The position numbers and the translations under genes were made by a program. Source: Nitrospira sp. KM1 (GTDB lineage: Bacteria > Nitrospirota > Nitrospiria > Nitrospirales > Nitrospiraceae). From it: DNA of 64,000 nucleotides. The notes beneath the pieces are model-generated. The model ran no database searches and was not told the DNA's origin. It worked only from the letters and a program-made list of their open reading frames with translations. Positions within the stretch are counted from its first letter, which is position 1, and each line of letters starts with the position of its first letter. Shown here in pieces: positions 58,573 through 64,000 of this stretch. The stretch is from contig NZ_AP022671.1 in assembly GCF_011405515.1 (NCBI RefSeq), positions 4,138,501 through 4,202,500 on the forward strand, in the 5' to 3' direction.

Positions 58573-59261
58573 TCGGCATGACGCTCTTTGCACAGGCGGT
58601 ACCGCGCCTGTGCAACCCAAAACTCGAGCGCCTTATGGACGTCGTCCCATGAGTCGAATGAATCTGCGTCCAGCCGTTTCTTGCCGACACGGCGATCGGC
58701 CGATGCGCCCAGCACTTCTCCCGTGATGGAATCCGAGAGTTTCAACTCCAAGCTGGCGTCTCCCACGAACAACGGCTTGCCCGTACCGATGTTTTTCAAC
58801 AGGGATGCGACAGCGAATGCGTTCATGGGCGCCGGGATGGTGGATACGGCGCGCAACACCACGTAGGCTGGGTCAGCACGGGTAATGGCAACTTGCGCAT
58901 GCAATACGCCCGGCCCCGGTTCCGAGACCATTTCATAGTCCTGCGACATGCTCTGGTAGGCCATGGTGTAGAGAAGATCGGCAATTTTCTGCGCTTGAGC
59001 CTGGCGATCGGGATTGGTCGTCGGTTCGCTCCAGATCTGTACGTGATCGAGCAGCATTTTCTTGTAGGTTCCTCGTGGAATGGTCGCGACCTTGGGATTC
59101 TTGTAGACGAGGAGCGATTCTCCATCTTCTCCCTTGTGCATCAGCGGATAGAGGTTACCCAGGAAGCCGCTGGTATCGACTGAGCGAGCCTGCTTCGTTG
59201 GGGCGCAGGCAGCGAAGGAGATGATGACGAGCACACAGATCACACGACGGCATAGGCGCAT
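58548..59261 (-). CDS. DUF3313-like lipoprotein
   Basis: From ATG 59261 (AAGGAGG upstream) the protein has 237 residues. The lipoprotein signal ends in SFAACAPTK, giving a lipidated Cys. The mature part (YKKMLLDHVQIWSEPTTNPD; LRAVSTIPAPMNAFAVASLL) matches the DUF3313 pattern. Function is unknown. It is divergent from the RND efflux operon and shares its intergenic region. Confidence 0.7.
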   Translation of the reverse strand: MRLCRRVICVLVIISFAACAPTKQARSVDTSGFLGNLYPLMHKGEDGESLLVYKNPKVATIPRGTYKKMLLDHVQIWSEPTTNPDRQAQAQKIADLLYTMAYQSMSQDYEMVSEPGPGVLHAQVAITRADPAYVVLRAVSTIPAPMNAFAVASLLKNIGTGKPLFVGDASLELKLSDSITGEVLGASADRRVGKKRLDADSFDSWDDVHKALEFWVAQARYRLCKERHADHCIAPKD

Positions 59262-59332
59262 GGCAACCTCCTTGTCCACTCGATGAGCGGGAAAAGCGTA
59301 GGGCAGGGAGGACTGAATAGCAAGTGTCCGGC

Positions 59333-59361
59333 TTGACGCTTTGCCGAGGGGATTGTATAAG
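59333..59361 (+). promoter_or_regulatory. Strong sigma-70-like promoter of the RND efflux operon
   Basis: TTGACG (59333-59338) and TATAAG (59356-59361) are separated by exactly 17 bases, with five of six matches in the -35 box and four of six in the -10. The start of translation is 35 bases downstream. Confidence 0.7.
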
Positions 59362-59370
59362 TAATCCCCT
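59347..59370. promoter_or_regulatory. Inverted-repeat operator over the RND -10 box
   Basis: AGGGGATT (59347-59354) and AATCCCCT (59363-59370) are perfect inverted arms separated by eight bases that include TATAAG. This is a classic repressor-operator arrangement, as for TetR or MerR family regulators of efflux genes. No regulator gene lies next to it. Confidence 0.65.
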
Positions 59371-59395
59371 TAAAAAACAGAGAAGGACTGCCATC

Positions 59396-60601
59396 TTGGC
59401 ACGTTCACGACACGCAGACGCCCTCAGGTCGGGCCCCCCCTGTCTCATCCTCTCTTGCTTGTTTCTCACGGTCCTCGCCGGCTGTGAGCGCAAGGAAGCG
59501 GTGTCCGCCTCGCCTCCGGATGTGCTGGTGACGGAAGTCGTCCGTCGAGACGTGCCCGTCATTGTGGAAGGTATCGGCACCACTGCCGGCATGGTGGATG
59601 CGCAGATCCGCGCCAAGGTGCAAGGCTATCTGCTTTCGCGCAACTACATTGAAGGGGCCTACGTCAAAACAGGCGATGTCCTCTTCAAGATCGATGCGCG
59701 TCCTTATCAGGCCTCGTTCGATCAAATGAAGGGGGAACTCGCACGGGCGGAAGCGGCGTACAAGAAAACGAAGCTCGATGTGGCGCGTGATACTCCTCTC
59801 GCCAAACAGGGTGCCGTCAGTCAAAAAGAGTTGGACGATTCCATTCAAGCCAATGAGGCCAACAAGGCTTCGGTCTATTCTGCCAAGGCCAATCTCGACA
59901 AGGCCAAGCTGAACTTCGACTGGACGACCATCATGTCGCCGGTGAACGGGGTGGCCGGCATCGCCAACGCGCAAATCGGCGACTTGATCATGGAGAATAC
60001 GATTCTCACGACCGTATCGCAGGTCGATCCCATCAAGGTGTTGTTTCCCATCAGCGAAAAGATGTATTTGCGGTTCGCCGACCGCATCCAAAAGGTCGCT
60101 GCCGATCCGATGGGTGACCACCCGAACCGGCCGGAGCTGGAGCTGATTCTGACCGATGGAACGGTATATCCCCACAAGGGGAAGGTGGCGCTTGCCGACC
60201 GACAGGTTGATACGAAGACGGGGACAATCACGATCGTCAGCTACTTTCCGAACCCTGGAAACGTGCTGCGTCCCGGCCAATATGCAAAGGTACGAGCGAC
60301 GATCGAGACGCTTCGGGAAGCCTTGCTCATCCCGCAGCGCGCCGTGCAGGAGCTTCAAGGCAGCTATCATGTGGCGGTGGTGGAAACCGACAACAAGATC
60401 GCCGTCAAGAGCGTGAAGCCCGGTGTGCGCATCGGGACGCAATGGGTCATCACCAGCGGGTTGAATCCCGGAGAGCAGGTCGTCGTCGAAGGGCTCCAGA
60501 AAGTCCGCAGCGGGGTCGTGGTCTCCCCCAAGCCCGTTCCTCCCGAACCTCCCATCACGGATACTGAGGCCATTTCTCCGTCAACCCGCGCCGGAACCTA
60601 G
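59396..60601 (+). CDS. RND efflux membrane fusion protein
   Basis: Start TTG 59396 follows AGAAGGA at nine bases. The protein has 401 residues with a lipoprotein signal ending LTVLAGC. The barrel-sandwich half-motifs are GTTAGMVDAQIRAKVQGYLL and PVNGVAGIANAQIGDLI; a helical hairpin (AEAAYKKTKLDVARDTPLAK) lies between. The membrane-proximal part ends in LIPQRAVQELQGSYHVAVV. It would link the RND pump to the outer-membrane factor. The pump gene follows after three bases. Confidence 0.9.
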   Translation: MARSRHADALRSGPPCLILSCLFLTVLAGCERKEAVSASPPDVLVTEVVRRDVPVIVEGIGTTAGMVDAQIRAKVQGYLLSRNYIEGAYVKTGDVLFKIDARPYQASFDQMKGELARAEAAYKKTKLDVARDTPLAKQGAVSQKELDDSIQANEANKASVYSAKANLDKAKLNFDWTTIMSPVNGVAGIANAQIGDLIMENTILTTVSQVDPIKVLFPISEKMYLRFADRIQKVAADPMGDHPNRPELELILTDGTVYPHKGKVALADRQVDTKTGTITIVSYFPNPGNVLRPGQYAKVRATIETLREALLIPQRAVQELQGSYHVAVVETDNKIAVKSVKPGVRIGTQWVITSGLNPGEQVVVEGLQKVRSGVVVSPKPVPPEPPITDTEAISPSTRAGT

Positions 60602-60604
60602 CAC

Positions 60605-63600
60605 ATGGTGAGATTCTTCATCCATCGGCCGATCGTGGCCATGGTGATTGCGATCATCACAGTGCTGGTGGGCATCGTGTCCGTTCTCCGCCTGCCGGTT
60701 GCGCAATTCCCGAACTTGGTTCCCCCGGAAATCCAGGTCCAGACAACGTATCTCGGCGCCGATGCCCTCTCCGTTGAGCAGGCAGTCGCCACGCCGCTCG
60801 AACAGCAGATCAACGGCGTCGACCACATGCTGTACATGTATTCCACCAGCGCGGGCAGCGGGCAGATGACGCTGCGTGTCGCCTTCGATCTCGACACCGA
60901 TCCCAACACCGATCAAGTGTTGACGCAGATGCGTCAGACCATCGCCGTGCCCCAGCTCCCCGAAGCCGTTCAGCGATACGGCATCACGAATCCAAAAGCC
61001 TTGAGCACTCCGCTCATGATGCTGTCGTTGTATTCCCCCAAGGGCACCTATGACGCGACCTTCCTAGCCAATTACGCTTTTATCAACATCAACGATCCGC
61101 TGACGCGGGTGACCGGCGTGGGCCAGGTGCAGCTCTTTGGAGCCGGCCAGTACGCGATGCGGCTGTGGGTCAAACCCGATCAACTGGCCAAGTTGGGACT
61201 GACGGTTATCGATTTGACGAATGCCATCAACACGCAAAATACCGTGAATCCCGCGGGCCAAGTCGGCGCGGAGCCGGCGCCGCCGGGACAGGAGTTCACG
61301 TACACGGTGCGCGCACAGGGCCGCCTCGTGACAGAGGAGGAATTCGGCAACATCGTCGTGCGTGCGAATAACGACGGATCGTTCGTGCGGATCCGGGATG
61401 TTGCACGCATCGAGCTCGGCGCGCAGGTGTACAACGTTCTTGGCCGCATGAACGGGTCTCCTGCCGCCGTCATTGCCGTCTATCAACTTCCCGGCTCCAA
61501 TGCCATCGACACCGTCCAGCGGTTACGTACGCTCATGGCCGAGATGCGGGAGCGGTTTCCGGACGATCTGGATTACGTGGTGTCGCTGGATACGACGCTG
61601 GCGGTGCGGGAGGGGCTGCACGAGATTCTGACGACGCTGTGGGAGGCCATTGTGTTGGTCATTCTCGTGGTGTTCGTGTTTTTGCAGAGCTGGCGGGCGA
61701 CGTTGATTCCGCTCTTGGCCGTGCCGGTGTCGCTGATCGGCACGTTTGCGATCTTTCCGCTGCTGGGCTTTTCCATTAATACGTTGTCCCTCTTTGGGTT
61801 GGTGCTGGCGATCGGGTTGGTGGTGGACGATGCGATCGTGGTGGTGGAGGCGGTGGAGCATCACATCGAGCAGGGCATGGGCCCGCACGAGGCGACCTTG
61901 AAGGCGATGGAGGAGGTGTCGGGGCCGGTGATCGCGATCGCGTTGATCCTGACGGCGGTGTTCGTGCCGACGGCGTTCATTCCGGGGATTACGGGGCGGC
62001 TGTATCAGCAGTTTGCGGTGACGATCGCGGTGTCGGTGCTGCTGTCGGCGGTGAACGCGCTGACGTTGAGTCCGGCGCTGGCGGCGTTGCTGTTGAAGCC
62101 GAAGCGGCCGCTGGGGGGCTGGCTGGGCGGATTCTTCCGCTGGTTCAACGGGGCGTTTGAGCGGCTGACGGAGCGCTATGTCGGCGTGTGCGGGGTGCTG
62201 ATGCGCAAGGCGGGGCGGACGATGGTCGCGCTGGCGCTGATCACCGTAGCGGCCGGGGTGCTCGGCAGCCGCCTGCCCGGCGGCTTCATCCCGCTGGAAG
62301 ACACGGGATATTTTCTCGTCAATGTGCAATTGCCTCCGGCGGCGTCGCTGCAACGCACGGATGTCGTGATGAGACAGGTCGATGCACTGTTGGCCGCAAC
62401 GCCGGGAGTCGAATATTACACGACGGTCGCGGGCTATGGCGTGCTCAGTCAAACGTTCACGACCTACAATTCTGTGGTGTTCGTCGCGCTCAAACCGTGG
62501 GAGGACCGGAAGGCCGCGGAGGAGAAGTATCGCGCGATTCTCGTCTCCTTGAATCAGCGGTTGAGTCAAATGCCCGAAGCCGCGGCGTTTGCATTCCCGC
62601 CGCCGGCCATTCCCGGTGTAGGTACCACCGGCGCCGTGACGTTCTTGCTGGAAGACCGGACCGGACAACCTTTTTCCGTTCTGGCCGCGCAGACCACCAG
62701 GTTTCTCGATGCCGCGTCGAAACGGCCTGAAATGGCGCGGGTCGTGACCACGCTCATTCCCAGCACTCCACAATGGTTTGCCGATGTCGATCGTGACAAG
62801 GCATTGAAGCAGGGTGTGGCGTTGAAAGACGTGTACCAGACGTTGCAAACGTTCATGGGCGGGGCGTTCGTCAATTACTTCAATCGCTTCGGGAGGCTCT
62901 GGCAGGTCTACGTCGAAGCGGAACCGGAATACCGAACGAAAGCGGAGCAGGTCGGGCAGTTTTATGTCCAGAACAACGAGGGTCAGATGGTGCCCCTCTC
63001 GACCCTCGTCAACATGCGACCGATCGACGGCCCCGAATTTACGATGCGATTCAACGAGTATCGTTCCGCACAGATCAATGCCATGCCGGCGCCCGGATAC
63101 AGCTCACGCCAGGTTATGGCCGCGTTGGAAGAGGTCTTTGCCCAAACGATGCCGAAAGAAATGGGTTTCGACTACATGGGCATGTCGTATCAGGAAAAGG
63201 TGGCAGCCGAAGGAGTGCCTCCGTCGGTCATCTTCGGATTTTCACTCCTCTTCGTTTTTCTCATCCTGGCCGCGCAATACGAGAGTTGGGCCCTGCCTGT
63301 CAGCGTGTTGATGGCCACGCCCATTTCAGTATTCGGCGCGTTCGCGGCGCTCTCTGCGATCGGCCTGGAAAATGACGTCTACTCGCAGATCGGGTTGGTG
63401 ATGCTGATCGGGTTGAGTGCCAAGAACGCCATCTTGATCGTGGAATTTGCGCGGATGGAAGTCCAAAAAGGACGTCCTTACATGGAGGCGGCATTGACAG
63501 GCGCCCGCCTGCGTCTCCGGCCGATTCTCATGACGGCCTTTGCATTCATTCTCGGCGTCTTTCCGCTGGTTCTATCTTCCGGTGCAGGAGCGCACGCGAG

Positions 63601-63772
63601 GGTCATTCTGGGATTCACAGTGTTGGGGGGAATGTTTGCCGCGAGTGTTCTGGCGATTGTGGTGATTCCGGTCAGCTACTATCTGGTGGAAAAATGGTTT
63701 CCAGTGCATAAGCCGGTCGCACCGGCGCTCGTGCCTGGCTCCATTCCGGAGCCTGCGGAAGGAGGTCACTGA
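60605..63772 (+). CDS. RND efflux inner-membrane pump (HAE1/AcrB type)
   Basis: The 1055-residue protein matches AcrB-type pumps that export drugs or metabolites with proton motive force. MVRFFIHRPIVAMVIAIITV is TM1. The proton-relay residues are in LAIGLVVDDAIVVVEAVEHH (the two Asp of TM4) and GLSAKNAILIVEFARMEV (TM10 Lys). Length and twelve-helix layout are normal. Codon use between about 61520 and 62230 switches to strongly G-ending codons and back, unlike either flank. It lies between the MFP and the outer-membrane factor genes. Confidence 0.93.
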   Translation: MVRFFIHRPIVAMVIAIITVLVGIVSVLRLPVAQFPNLVPPEIQVQTTYLGADALSVEQAVATPLEQQINGVDHMLYMYSTSAGSGQMTLRVAFDLDTDPNTDQVLTQMRQTIAVPQLPEAVQRYGITNPKALSTPLMMLSLYSPKGTYDATFLANYAFININDPLTRVTGVGQVQLFGAGQYAMRLWVKPDQLAKLGLTVIDLTNAINTQNTVNPAGQVGAEPAPPGQEFTYTVRAQGRLVTEEEFGNIVVRANNDGSFVRIRDVARIELGAQVYNVLGRMNGSPAAVIAVYQLPGSNAIDTVQRLRTLMAEMRERFPDDLDYVVSLDTTLAVREGLHEILTTLWEAIVLVILVVFVFLQSWRATLIPLLAVPVSLIGTFAIFPLLGFSINTLSLFGLVLAIGLVVDDAIVVVEAVEHHIEQGMGPHEATLKAMEEVSGPVIAIALILTAVFVPTAFIPGITGRLYQQFAVTIAVSVLLSAVNALTLSPALAALLLKPKRPLGGWLGGFFRWFNGAFERLTERYVGVCGVLMRKAGRTMVALALITVAAGVLGSRLPGGFIPLEDTGYFLVNVQLPPAASLQRTDVVMRQVDALLAATPGVEYYTTVAGYGVLSQTFTTYNSVVFVALKPWEDRKAAEEKYRAILVSLNQRLSQMPEAAAFAFPPPAIPGVGTTGAVTFLLEDRTGQPFSVLAAQTTRFLDAASKRPEMARVVTTLIPSTPQWFADVDRDKALKQGVALKDVYQTLQTFMGGAFVNYFNRFGRLWQVYVEAEPEYRTKAEQVGQFYVQNNEGQMVPLSTLVNMRPIDGPEFTMRFNEYRSAQINAMPAPGYSSRQVMAALEEVFAQTMPKEMGFDYMGMSYQEKVAAEGVPPSVIFGFSLLFVFLILAAQYESWALPVSVLMATPISVFGAFAALSAIGLENDVYSQIGLVMLIGLSAKNAILIVEFARMEVQKGRPYMEAALTGARLRLRPILMTAFAFILGVFPLVLSSGAGAHARVILGFTVLGGMFAASVLAIVVIPVSYYLVEKWFPVHKPVAPALVPGSIPEPAEGGH

Positions 63773-63775
63773 ATC

Positions 63776-64000
63776 ATGAAGCGAGAGGAGCGTGAATTGG
63801 CGAACGCACAAGGGAGCCAAGGACAAAAAACCCCGACCCGCTCTCCTGTCTTTCTGACATTTCCTGCAGCTCTTGCTTGTGTCATCGCGGCGCTGTCTGC
63901 CTGCAAGATGGGGCCGGATTACACCAGGCCTCAGACGCCTGCCGCCGATTCCTGGCGGCTGACCAGTTCGACCGCCGAATCGATAGCCAATCTCGCTTGG
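63776..64000 (+). CDS. RND outer-membrane factor (NodT family), N-terminal part
   Basis: The frame runs from ATG 63776 to the window edge (75 residues). It follows GGAGGT at 63761-63766, close to the pump stop. A hydrophobic signal segment (FPAALACVIAALSACK) ends in a lipidation Cys followed by MGPDYTRPQ, the hallmark YxRP motif of NodT/OprM outer-membrane factors. It should complete the tripartite efflux system; the rest lies outside the window. Confidence 0.85.
   Translation, partial: MKREERELANAQGSQGQKTPTRSPVFLTFPAALACVIAALSACKMGPDYTRPQTPAADSWRLTSSTAESIANLAW

Noticed and set aside
61523..62848. Long antisense frame of 441 codons in the RND pump gene
   Set aside because: It is Arg/His/Gln-rich, with no recognisable domain, and follows from the G-ending codon bias of the sense gene.

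Overview
The window is bacterial chromosomal DNA, fairly GC-rich and densely packed. Gene content suggests a member of the Nitrospirota (Nitrospira-like). This is inferred from the mixture of a PurL-PurF pair, an unusual RiPP-type operon with ATP-grasp and HPr-kinase-like enzymes, large NHL-repeat proteins, FUN14-type protein and RND efflux; no rRNA or other decisive marker is present.

Layout. 1-1821: end of purL and purF. 1940-10292: a same-strand gene set built like a lasso-peptide or related RiPP locus but without the asparagine-synthetase-type cyclase. It encodes a B2-type transglutaminase-fold leader peptidase, an ABC exporter, two RimK-like ATP-grasp ligases (the first with degenerate metal-binding residues), a PqqD/B1 leader-binding protein, a 44-residue peptide carrying a lasso-type YxxPxL...T leader, an HPr-kinase-like enzyme, a histidine-box hydroxylase and a PF14907-type nucleotidyltransferase. 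This is the most interesting system in the window. 10499-14282: a compact operon with a redoxin, a degenerate metallo-beta-lactamase-fold protein, a TPR protein, two unknowns and an O-methyltransferase.

14167-29545: mostly ordinary genes with some envelope proteins: DCC thiol oxidoreductase, secreted TPR metalloprotease, recG, Ppx/GppA, a methyltransferase with a PqqD-like N-terminal segment, a cupredoxin, a Lys/Ala-rich bipolar protein, an exported Lon-type protease domain, a pentapeptide-like exported protein, and scpA-scpB. 29767-32736 encodes a protein with two six-repeat NHL propellers. 32747-40479 is a housekeeping run: guaB, guaA, an RluB-type pseudouridine synthase, aspS, aroC and an ABC ATPase.

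40480-44008 is a degraded accessory island: a possible structured RNA, a DUF433/DUF5615 toxin-antitoxin pair, a Phd antitoxin with a frameshifted VapC, an IS3-family remnant, and a multiply frameshifted C-terminal fragment of a large helicase-like protein. 44012-59261 is rich in envelope functions: HtrA-like protease, FUN14 protein, zinc metallopeptidase, lipoproteins, three SGNH-type proteins (two of them membrane-anchored paralogues), a TPR/ion-channel-like protein, a Tat-exported sulfite-oxidase-type molybdoenzyme, and two glycosyltransferases. 59333-64000 is an RND efflux operon (membrane fusion protein, inner-membrane pump, start of an outer-membrane factor) behind a strong sigma-70-like promoter whose -10 box lies inside a perfect inverted repeat.
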